A DNA stretch of 40,469 bases from Paludibacteraceae bacterium. GTDB lineage: Bacteria > Bacteroidota > Bacteroidia > Bacteroidales > Paludibacteraceae. This document shows positions 18,477 to 25,753 of the stretch, piece by piece (positions within the stretch are counted from its first letter, which is position 1; each line of letters opens with the position of its first letter). Location of the stretch: assembly GCA_017962005.1 (NCBI GenBank), contig JAGCWE010000022.1, positions 1-40,469 on the forward strand, given 5' to 3'. The notes under the pieces are model-generated. The model saw only the letters and a list, made by a program, of their open reading frames with translations, made no database searches and was not told the origin of the DNA. Made by a program: the position numbers and the translations under genes.

Positions 18477-20231
18477 TTACATTGACAAAATTGCTCTTAG
18501 ATTCGTATCTGTAAATGTGTGCCAAATCATTAATTTGACAGGCTTATAGTCTTCGAACAACTGCTTGACATACTTTATCTCGAACACTAAACGGAAATCG
18601 TTCTCGTCAGCCATTTCCTCGAACTCATGTTTTGTACCAACACGTGCAACCTCAATCAAGTACAGGTCACGAATGCCCTTTCCTTTCGTGTATGGCATAA
18701 AGTAATAGAGTTTGTTCAGCTTTACCGTCGAAGGGAACTTTTTGCCTGTAAAGTAAGCCTTTGCGCGATGATGGGTATATGGCTCAAGATACTTATCAGG
18801 CACGAGACTTACCAACACGCTCTTTGAGTCATCAAGATCCCTGTTGTCAATGAGTTTCTTGCGAGCGAGTGTATTACTAATAATGCTAACACCTTTAGGA
18901 TACTGCTCATGCAGGTCGAACATATCCAGTTCAAAGAGTTGCGGGGGCAGCATTTCATGCCCAACGCGTACCGCTTCTTCGTATTGGCTATCTTCAGGAT
19001 GCCGCGCATCAATCTCATTGAAGAGACGAATCAACGAACGCCCAATAGCAAAAGCAAGATTCACAGGCACGGCATTACCTATCTGCTTATATTGGTCATT
19101 TATGTTGCCCTCAAACTCCCAATAATCAGGGAATGTTTGAATGCGTGCATATTCACGAACAGTCAAAGGACGTGTCTCTGTAGGGTGACAACGCTCTGTT
19201 TGTTTCTGAGCAGGAGCACAAGTTAATGTTAAAGACGGCTCATCCATAGACAGACGACGAGCCATTCCAGTCTTACCTCCTCCAAGATAGAAACTTCCCC
19301 CCATATACTCTTTCTGCTTTTCAATTGGCAGGTCACGCCAATCACCACCCTCCGGCACCAATGACATCACACGGGCTTTTTTTGCAGGATAGAGTTGTCC
19401 TTGTGATTCCGGCACATCTTTATCGAAGAGTTCACCAGAGAAAAATGCATCACGCAGCGTCATCACTCGCCGATAAGGGTCAGGCCACTTGAAGCGAAAG
19501 CCTTGCTCATAGATGTCATTGCGTATTGCCACAAGAATCAGTCGCTCTCGCTTTTGAGGAACTTGATACATGATTGCTTTCAGCACACGCGGCTCAACTA
19601 ATGTATAACCAAGTTCTGCAATAGCATTACGAATAACATCAAGTGTCTTTCCTTCTTCATGTGACAGCAATCCTTTCACATTTTCACCCATGAACACTTT
19701 GGGTTGAATTTCACGCACGGCACGAGCCAACTCAAAGAACAAGGTACCACGAGTATCATTCAAACCGCCCTTTTTTCCGGCATATGAAAATGCCTGACAG
19801 GGGAAACCTCCTGAAAGAAAGTCAACCTTACCACGAAGGGGAGTGAAATCCACCTGATGAATGTCTCCTTCAAGTACATTCCATTCGGGGTGGTTTCGCC
19901 TTAATGTCTGACAGGCCATTGCATCCATTTCATTCAACAGTACATGACGGAAACCTGCCAAATGCATACCAAGTGCCAAGCCTCCAGCACCAGCAAAAAG
20001 TTCTACGGATGTAAAGTCACGAAGTGGCGCAACATGGAATTCCTCATCCCAGTTGGAGTCAAGCATCATGCGCACCGGTTCCACATCGGTTAGTTCCTCC
20101 ATGTAGAATCCCTCTTTGCCTTTTTCGTTCCTGTGATAAGGATATATGCCGCTCTCCCCCCACTTCTGTGCAGTAGCGAGTGATGTTCCCGTGAGGTCGG
20201 CTAAGTTTGTTACAGATAAAAATGTATACAT
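18477..20231 (-). CDS. DNA (cytosine-5) methyltransferase of an Eco47II-type R-M system
   Basis: 584-residue C5 methyltransferase. Residues 1-50 (SVTNLADLTGTSLATAQKWG) look like a helix-turn-helix, as in C5 enzymes that repress their own operon. The catalytic motifs follow: I FAGAGGLALGM (about residue 79), IV GGFPCQAFSYAGK with the nucleophilic cysteine, VI GENVKG, VIII QKRERLILVAIR, IX REYARIQTFPDYW and X QIGNAVPVNLAFAIG. About 150 residues after motif X form an extra C-terminal domain of unknown role. Paired with an Eco47II-like endonuclease it should methylate within GGNCC (inference from that family). The gene starts 2 bp after the endonuclease stop, so both are translated from one message. 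Confidence 0.92.
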   Translation of the reverse strand: MYTFLSVTNLADLTGTSLATAQKWGESGIYPYHRNEKGKEGFYMEELTDVEPVRMMLDSNWDEEFHVAPLRDFTSVELFAGAGGLALGMHLAGFRHVLLNEMDAMACQTLRRNHPEWNVLEGDIHQVDFTPLRGKVDFLSGGFPCQAFSYAGKKGGLNDTRGTLFFELARAVREIQPKVFMGENVKGLLSHEEGKTLDVIRNAIAELGYTLVEPRVLKAIMYQVPQKRERLILVAIRNDIYEQGFRFKWPDPYRRVMTLRDAFFSGELFDKDVPESQGQLYPAKKARVMSLVPEGGDWRDLPIEKQKEYMGGSFYLGGGKTGMARRLSMDEPSLTLTCAPAQKQTERCHPTETRPLTVREYARIQTFPDYWEFEGNINDQYKQIGNAVPVNLAFAIGRSLIRLFNEIDARHPEDSQYEEAVRVGHEMLPPQLFELDMFDLHEQYPKGVSIISNTLARKKLIDNRDLDDSKSVLVSLVPDKYLEPYTHHRAKAYFTGKKFPSTVKLNKLYYFMPYTKGKGIRDLYLIEVARVGTKHEFEEMADENDFRLVFEIKYVKQLFEDYKPVKLMIWHTFTDTNLRAILSM

Positions 20232-20233
20232 CT

Positions 20234-20971
20234 CTAAAAATTGTCAAACCCTTCGTATGTTTTGAACGCAAGGAGATACAAACTCTTCATAATATCCGGT
20301 GATATTGCAGCCAACTCTGCAAAAACGGTATTCTGATTTGTAGAATTACCTAATTCTTTAATAACATCATCCAATATTGATGGGAGAGCTTTACACAGTT
20401 TTGCAAAAGCCAATGAATCATCAAACACTATTTCATAGAACTTATCCATTGATACGCGTCGAATATGCTCATTTTCAAACCTTTCTTTATCGACAGTCGC
20501 TATCCAAGTTTTATCTTGAGAGCGAGTCGCGATGGCCTCAACAAGCATACAAGTAGCTTTGCTGTCACGGATAATTTTGTTCTGCATCTTCATATACGTC
20601 TTTTGAGATGCCGCAGAATTCATGGTGTTGTGCTTGTTCTTCATTTCCACATAAATGTGTTTGTCTTCATTAACGACATCGAATCCTTCTGTGGGAACAG
20701 ACCAACCGTTACCTGCATAACGGAATAAATTCTGATGAAAGTATCCTATATGATTGTTGTTTGACTTATCCATCTGGCGAATACATTCAGAAGCAACAAC
20801 TTCTTCCATTGTCCTTCCATATACTTTCGCATCAAATGTTAATTTAATAGGATCAACAATATTCTTATTAAACTCCTTTAAATCTATATTTGCGCTATAT
20901 CGTTGTACTGTCTCTTTTACGTGTTTGAAAATGTCTTCATCTGAAATGAAGCCCAAATTGTACTTTTTCAT
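20234..20971 (-). CDS. Eco47II family type II restriction endonuclease
   Basis: 245-residue protein recognised as the Eco47II family from LGFISDEDIFKHVKETV at the start, DLKEFNKNIVDPIKLTFDAK, NNHIGYFHQNLFRYAGNGW and MNSAASQKTYMKMQNKII. The likely PD-(D/E)xK site is GFDVVNEDKHIYVEMKNKHN (Asp, then Glu-x-Lys). Eco47II cuts GGNCC, so that specificity is predicted. It is the first gene of the cassette; promoter elements must lie in the spacer upstream. Composition is clearly more AT-rich than the flanking metabolic genes, which together with the bordering repeats suggests horizontal acquisition. No damage to the frame is seen, so the system is probably active. Confidence 0.9.
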   Translation of the reverse strand: MKKYNLGFISDEDIFKHVKETVQRYSANIDLKEFNKNIVDPIKLTFDAKVYGRTMEEVVASECIRQMDKSNNNHIGYFHQNLFRYAGNGWSVPTEGFDVVNEDKHIYVEMKNKHNTMNSAASQKTYMKMQNKIIRDSKATCMLVEAIATRSQDKTWIATVDKERFENEHIRRVSMDKFYEIVFDDSLAFAKLCKALPSILDDVIKELGNSTNQNTVFAELAAISPDIMKSLYLLAFKTYEGFDNF

Positions 20972-21037
20972 ATTATTACTTTTTAAATATTTCTCCTAAT
21001 CTTTAAGGCGATACCCAGCAGGTGCTACAGGCTGACC

Positions 21038-21070
21038 ATAGCAACCACACGCAGGGGGAGGCGTTGCTAT
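21038..21070. repeat. 8-bp inverted repeat (possible hairpin)
   Basis: ATAGCAAC (21038-21045) and GTTGCTAT (21063-21070) are perfect complements around a 17-nt G-rich loop. It lies in the leader region of the endonuclease gene and could be a weak terminator or operator; no T-run adjoins it. Confidence 0.45.
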
Positions 21071-21149
21071 AGTTCTTTCGGCACTCGTTATCTTGGTTGT
21101 TTGTGGTTTATATGTTCTTAATTCTTTCCTGTTCTTTTGCTTGCTTATC

Positions 21150-21204
21150 GGTAGCGCAAGGGTTGAGCAAGGGTAGCGCAAAGGTAGCGCAAAGGTAGCG
21201 GATG
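21150..21204 (+). repeat. five tandem 11-bp repeats (GGTAGCGCAAA type)
   Basis: Five consecutive 11-bp units: GGTAGCGCAAG, GGTTGAGCAAG, GGTAGCGCAAA, GGTAGCGCAAA and GGTAGCGGATG. It ends 117 bp before the long 11-bp array. The complement of the last unit, CATCCGCTACC, shares eight bases with CATCCGCTCGG units of that array, so the two may be related in inverted orientation. Confidence 0.85.
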
Positions 21205-21222
21205 CCGGCCAATTTGCCGCCA

Positions 21223-21252
21223 CAAAGATACGGAAAAAAATACGTCTGCAAA
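21223..21252 (-). promoter_or_regulatory. weak candidate promoter toward the R-M cassette
   Basis: On the minus strand TATCTTTG (21230-21223) fits the -7 box and TTTG (21252-21249) lies 18 bp upstream, one base short of the usual range. Transcription would cross the five-unit 11-bp repeat and give a leader of about 240 nt before the endonuclease start. Confidence 0.4.
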
Positions 21253-21320
21253 ATTATTTGTGTGCCGCGACAATCATCCACCTCACACCATGCCCGCTTT
21301 TTCTATCCGTACGGGGTGCC

Positions 21321-21683
21321 TATTCCTACACTATCCTTTCAATATTTATTCGCTATCGCTTCTGCATCCGTTCTGTCCCCCTACAGTATCGCTTCGGTAT
21401 CCCATCGGCATCCATTCGGTATCCGTTCGATATCGTTTTGGTATCCGTTCGATATCGTTTCGGCATCCGCTCGGTATCGCTTCGGTATCCCATCGGCATC
21501 CGCTCGGTATTCATTCGGTTTTCATTCGGAAACGCTGCGGTATCCGTTCGGCAAGGGTTCGGCATCCGTTCGGAATTACTATAGTATTCCTATAGTATCC
21601 CTAAAGTATTCCTATAGTATTCCAGCAGTATTCCAACAGTATTCCTATAGTATCCTTATTGTATCCCTATAGTGTTCTGCCTA
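21321..21683 (+). repeat. 33-unit 11-bp tandem array in perfect register
   Basis: From 21321 to 21683 the sequence divides into 33 consecutive 11-bp units without one insertion or deletion. Units 1-23 follow roughly TATCCGTTCGG, with CATCCGCTCGG and TATCGCTTCGG variants; units 24-32 shift to TATTCCTATAG. Each type has a central dyad (CCGTTCGG or CTATAG), so a symmetrical element recurs every helical turn. An off-phase copy, TATCCGTACGG, sits at 21304-21314. The array ends at the stop codon of the minus-strand oxidoreductase gene. All three plus frames are open through part of it because the period is not a multiple of three; no protein is claimed. Confidence 0.93.
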
Positions 21684-24590
21684 CGATTCGGGCGAGGGGA
21701 GAGATGAGGAGGACGGATGGCGGAGGAGGCGGAAAAGAATGTCTATCGGATGAAATGCCGTGACGCCCGTGCCGTCCTTTATCTGCGTGCGGCAGGATAT
21801 GCCCGGAGCCGCCACAAAAACAGGGCGCTCCACCGTATTGCCCTCCACCGCCTTGCGCACAGCAGGGAAAAGAACCATCTCGCCGATGGCAATGGAAGTC
21901 CTGTAATGCGCCTTCTCATAGCCGAACGAGCCCGCCATTCCGCAGCAGCCCGACGGGATGACATGCACATCGGCATTGGCAGGCAAAGACAAGAGCGCCG
22001 CCGTCTGCTCCACCCCGACAAGCGCCTTCTGATGGCAGTGCCCGTGCAGCCATATCTCCGCAGGCATATCGGAGAACGCATCCTTGGTAATGCGCCCCTC
22101 CCTCACCTCGCGCATCAGGAACTCGTCATAGAGCAGGCTGTTCGTGCCCAATGCCTCCGCTTGCTCCCTCAGTCCGGGACTGACCAGACGCGGGTACTCG
22201 TCGCGGAACGTGAGAATGCACGAGGGTTCGATGCCTACAAGCGGCGTGTCGGGCGTGACAAGGCCTGCAAGCAGGCGGACGTTCCTCTCCGCAAGCCGTC
22301 CGGCACGGCGCAGGCACCCCTTGGATATGGCAGCCCGTCCGCTTTCCATGTGCGGCGGGATGATGACGTTATAGCCCAGACGGTTGAGCAGGGCGATGAA
22401 CGTGCGCGCCAATGCGGGTTCCTGATAGCGCGTGAACTCGTCGAGGAAGAAATACACCGACCGCTTTGCTGCCAGACCGCCTGCGCTGTCAGACCGCTTT
22501 GCCGCCAGACCGCCTGCGCTGTCAGATATCATCGGGATATTCCTCTCTTCAGCAAACCCTATCATCTTTTTCAGCCACGCGGAGGTGAGGCGGTTGCCCG
22601 CAAAGAAGTTGTAGAGACGCGGCACAAGCGAACCGATACGCTGGACGTCGGCATTGCGCGCCACGAGCCACGTGCGCAGCGGCGTACCCTCGCGGTCGTA
22701 CAGCGACTGCAGGACCTCGGCACGCAGGCGGGTCATATCCACGCCCGAAGGGCACTCGCGCCTGCACGCCTTGCACGCCAGACAAGTGGAGAGCACCTCC
22801 TTCAAATCGCTTGCGTCCACCGGTCCGTGCTCCAAGAACTCGCGCATGATGTTGGCGCGGGCGCGTGTGGTGTGCAGTTCGTCGCGGCTGACCTTGTAGG
22901 CAGGACACATCGTTCCGCCGATGAGTGAAGACTTGCGGCAGTCACCCGCGCCGTTGCACCTCTCCACGCGGCAGAGCAGGTCGTCGCCCGTCCACGAACG
23001 GAGTGCGCGCAGGTAGTCGTCCATCCTGGGCGTGTCCACAATCTTATGCGGGTTGAAGATGTTGTCCGGATCCCAGCAGCGTTTCACCTGCCGCATCAGC
23101 TCGTAGGTCGATTCGCCGTACTGCAAGGGAATGAACTCCCCGCGCAGGCGTCCGTCGCCATGCTCGCCGCTGATGGTCCCGCGGTGCTTCCGCACAAGCA
23201 GGGTGGTCTCGCGCGCTATCTCGCGGAAGAGCCGTCTGCCCTCCTCTGTCTTGAGATTGAGGACAGGGCGCAAGTGCAGTTCGCCGGTGCTGATATGTCC
23301 GTAGAAGACGCATGATGTATTGAGCCGCCGGAGCATGTCGCGGAAATCGCGCATGTATGCCGGGAGCCGCGCGGCAGACACCGCCGTGTCCTCGATGACC
23401 CCTGTGGGCTTGGCATCGCCCTCCATGCCGTTGAGTATGCCCAATCCCGCCTTGCGGAGGTTCCAGACCTTCGCCACGTCGTCGCCATAGACGCGCGTGC
23501 AGAGGGTGACGAGACCGCTTTGCAGCAGTTCATCCTCCAGCCTCTCCGCCTGCCTGTCCACCGCCTCACGTGTGTCCGCGCGCAGCTCGGCGATAAGCAG
23601 CGCGGCAGGGTCGCCCGTGACGAAGAAGCGCTCCACATTGGTGTTCGCCTTGCTCAGTTGCAGGATGTCATCGTCCATCAGTTCGACGGCTGCGGGGCTG
23701 TGCCGGAGTGCAATGAGGTTCGCCTCGAACGCGGCGTCAAGGGTCGTGCAGTGGGCGCAGACGACCATGACCTCCTTTGGCGGCAATGGGTCGAGCGACA
23801 CCTTGATGCGGGTGAGAAAAGCCAGCGTGCCCTCGCTGCCCGCAATCAGGCGGCAGAGGTTGATGGTCCTGTCCTCCAAAGGACGGCTATCGTCGCAGAG
23901 GTCCGCAATCACCTCGTCGATGGCGTAGCCGCAACTGCGCCGCGCGAGGTCCCTGTCGGGATAGGTCTCTTCGATGAGCGTGCGGGTCTGCGGGTCGAGG
24001 GCGAAACCTATCAACTGCGCATAGACACGCCCGATGAGCGTAGCCTGCGGCTCCAGCCAGAACCTTGCGCCGAAACGTTGTTCCAATTGCGCAACGCTGT
24101 ATTCGGCGAAACGCTCCGCCGTGCCGTCGGACAAGATGCCTTCCGCCTCAATAAGATGCCTGCGCGTGCTGCCGTAGATGAGCGAATGCGTGCCGCAGGA
24201 GTTGTTGCCGACCATCCCTCCGATGCAGCAGCGGTTGGACGTGGATGTCTCGGGGCTGAAGAAAAGCCCGCAGGGACGGCAGGCGATGTTCAGTTCGTCG
24301 CGCACTACACCGGGTTCGACCCACGCGTAACGCTCCTCCCTGTTGATTTCGAGGATGCGGTTCATGCAGCGGCTGATGTCCGCCACGATGCCGCTGCCGA
24401 CCACCTGTCCGGCAATGGATGTGCCGCCCGCACGAGGGATAAGGCTCGTTCCGAACCTGCGTGCCTCGGCTATGAGCGCACGTATGTCCTCCGCACCGGC
24501 CGGATACGCCACGCCGTAGGGCAGCTCGCGATAAACGCTCGCGTCGGTGGCATACGCCACCTTGTGGATGTTGTCGGTCAGGATGGTCAT
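21681..24590 (-). CDS. FAD-linked oxidase / Fe-S oxidoreductase fusion (D-lactate or D-2-hydroxyacid dehydrogenase-like)
   Basis: 969-residue two-part enzyme. The N-terminal half is an FAD-binding-4 domain (PRAGGTSIAGQVVGSG at residues 52-67, then GNNSCGTHSLIYGS) with its FAD-oxidase C domain (SGEHGDGRLRGEFIP). The second half is a glycolate oxidase/heterodisulfide reductase-like Fe-S module: CNGAGDCRKS and later MCPAYK, CLACKACRRECPSGVDMTRL near residue 605, and the CCG-type motif SGCCGMAGSFGYEK near residue 880. It should oxidise a D-2-hydroxyacid such as D-lactate and pass electrons via the clusters to the respiratory chain; the substrate is unproven. Residues about 690-711 contain an in-frame 11-residue duplication. 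The gene follows the binding-protein gene by 12 bp. Its stop abuts the 11-bp array. Confidence 0.88.
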   Translation of the reverse strand: MTILTDNIHKVAYATDASVYRELPYGVAYPAGAEDIRALIAEARRFGTSLIPRAGGTSIAGQVVGSGIVADISRCMNRILEINREERYAWVEPGVVRDELNIACRPCGLFFSPETSTSNRCCIGGMVGNNSCGTHSLIYGSTRRHLIEAEGILSDGTAERFAEYSVAQLEQRFGARFWLEPQATLIGRVYAQLIGFALDPQTRTLIEETYPDRDLARRSCGYAIDEVIADLCDDSRPLEDRTINLCRLIAGSEGTLAFLTRIKVSLDPLPPKEVMVVCAHCTTLDAAFEANLIALRHSPAAVELMDDDILQLSKANTNVERFFVTGDPAALLIAELRADTREAVDRQAERLEDELLQSGLVTLCTRVYGDDVAKVWNLRKAGLGILNGMEGDAKPTGVIEDTAVSAARLPAYMRDFRDMLRRLNTSCVFYGHISTGELHLRPVLNLKTEEGRRLFREIARETTLLVRKHRGTISGEHGDGRLRGEFIPLQYGESTYELMRQVKRCWDPDNIFNPHKIVDTPRMDDYLRALRSWTGDDLLCRVERCNGAGDCRKSSLIGGTMCPAYKVSRDELHTTRARANIMREFLEHGPVDASDLKEVLSTCLACKACRRECPSGVDMTRLRAEVLQSLYDREGTPLRTWLVARNADVQRIGSLVPRLYNFFAGNRLTSAWLKKMIGFAEERNIPMISDSAGGLAAKRSDSAGGLAAKRSVYFFLDEFTRYQEPALARTFIALLNRLGYNVIIPPHMESGRAAISKGCLRRAGRLAERNVRLLAGLVTPDTPLVGIEPSCILTFRDEYPRLVSPGLREQAEALGTNSLLYDEFLMREVREGRITKDAFSDMPAEIWLHGHCHQKALVGVEQTAALLSLPANADVHVIPSGCCGMAGSFGYEKAHYRTSIAIGEMVLFPAVRKAVEGNTVERPVFVAAPGISCRTQIKDGTGVTAFHPIDILFRLLRHPSSSSLPSPES
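22459..22524 (-). repeat. 33-bp in-frame tandem duplication inside the FAD/Fe-S oxidoreductase
   Basis: Two 33-bp copies (22459-22491 and 22492-22524) differ at one base and encode SDSAGGLAAKR twice, just before the SVYFFLDEFTRY segment of the C-terminal half. The frame is maintained. Confidence 0.9.
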
Positions 24591-24602
24591 ACTTGGTTCT
24601 AT

Positions 24603-25739
24603 CTACTGCAACCGCTCGATGAAGACCGGCTCCCACGCCAGGCTGTCGGGATAAAGGACGGAAACAATGTCGCCGAGAATCTCATCGGGATGCACCACGC
24701 CGCGCTCCCAGAAGTCCTTCGCACCGGACGGCTTGGAACGACGCATCAGATGATACACCCGCCCCGTCCGATAGGCCCTGAACATGGTATGCTGCCTGTC
24801 AATCCGCGCCAGTTCGCCCCGCGAACGGACGTTCACGCCTATCCAAACATCCGCTTCGGCGAAATCGGTCATCGCCTGCTCCAGCGTCAGCGGGATGCTG
24901 CCATCGTGCATCGTATCTTCGTACTTGTACGCCGCCCCCGCATCGTGGAACAGACGCCCCATAAAGGTGTTGCCCGCCGGGACATACCACGTGCCGCGGA
25001 AATCCTGACCGCTCATAATGGAGGGCTTGTTTTCCGCGCCCCATTGTGCCACCTGCCCGCGCAATGTCTCATATTTGTCGCTCACGGCATCAAACACGCT
25101 GTCCGCAACCGCCTCCCTGTCAAGGAACGCACCCACCAGACGCACCCATTCGGCACGCGCCAACGGGTGCTGCTCCATCCACTCGTTGATATACAGCACA
25201 GGCACACCCATCTTCTCCAACCGAGCGGACGTGGCGTCGCCCTGCGCATACGTCGAGACAAACATCATGTCCGGACGCGCCGAGACGACTCGCTCCACAT
25301 CGGGCGCCATCGCATCGCCGAGATTGAGCGTACCCTCCGCCAGTCCCTTCGCAGCACTCAGGTCGGTATAGACCAGTTCGGGATTGCACACCCCTATCAG
25401 TCCGCCTATCGCGTCAAGCGCATCAAGAAAGCCCACGTGCGTGCAGGAGGTCACGCCTATCCGCCGCAACGGCACACGCACCACCGTCCTTCCCCGCATA
25501 CGGGCAGACTCATCCGCATCCATCGCGTCGCAGGTTAGGTAGTAACGTGCCATCTCAGCACCCCTCTCCCACGGCGAATAGACAACCGCGACCCTGTAAC
25601 GAGCCGAATCATAGAGCGAAAAACCTGTCGCATACCGATTGCCCTCACGCAAATCAATGTTGGCAGACCGCCTCGCGCAGCCTGCCAACATGATTAACGA
25701 AAGAACAATCAGGACAAGCCTTGATTGTGAACAGCGCAT
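24603..25739 (-). CDS. periplasmic binding lipoprotein (BtuF/FepB/heme-type ABC substrate-binding fold)
   Basis: 378-residue lipoprotein. With ATG 25739 as start (a TTG six bases earlier is less likely) the signal peptide is MRCSQSRLVLIVLSLIMLAG with acylated Cys21. The mature part has two lobes of the class III binding-protein fold: RRIGVTSCTHVGFLDALDA and LNLGDAMAPDVERVVSARPD in lobe one, a helix around residues 190-240, and WIGVNVRSRGELARIDRQ and FRAYRTGRVYHL in lobe two. Such proteins bind cobalamin, siderophores or heme for an ABC importer, but no permease or ATPase gene is adjacent. It sits between kbl and the oxidoreductase with gaps of 14 and 12 bp, so it is probably in the same transcript. 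Confidence 0.8.
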   Translation of the reverse strand: MRCSQSRLVLIVLSLIMLAGCARRSANIDLREGNRYATGFSLYDSARYRVAVVYSPWERGAEMARYYLTCDAMDADESARMRGRTVVRVPLRRIGVTSCTHVGFLDALDAIGGLIGVCNPELVYTDLSAAKGLAEGTLNLGDAMAPDVERVVSARPDMMFVSTYAQGDATSARLEKMGVPVLYINEWMEQHPLARAEWVRLVGAFLDREAVADSVFDAVSDKYETLRGQVAQWGAENKPSIMSGQDFRGTWYVPAGNTFMGRLFHDAGAAYKYEDTMHDGSIPLTLEQAMTDFAEADVWIGVNVRSRGELARIDRQHTMFRAYRTGRVYHLMRRSKPSGAKDFWERGVVHPDEILGDIVSVLYPDSLAWEPVFIERLQ

Positions 25740-25753
25740 TGTCAAATCGTCAA

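Noticed and set aside
20996-21223. 75-codon minus-strand frame upstream of the endonuclease
   Set aside because: It starts at GTG within the -7 box region, crosses the 11-bp repeats and an inverted repeat, and matches no family.
21202-21672. Open frames of 108-156 codons in all three plus frames
   Set aside because: They are produced by the stop-free 11-bp repeats (period not a multiple of three), so the same peptide pattern cycles through all frames. No evidence of a protein.
21321-21683. CRISPR array
   Set aside because: The units are 11 bp and contiguous, without spacers, and no cas genes are present.
23520-25538. 672-codon open frame on the plus strand, antisense to the oxidoreductase and binding-protein genes
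   Set aside because: Shadow of two genes with clear motifs; its composition is Arg/His-rich and no family is recognisable.
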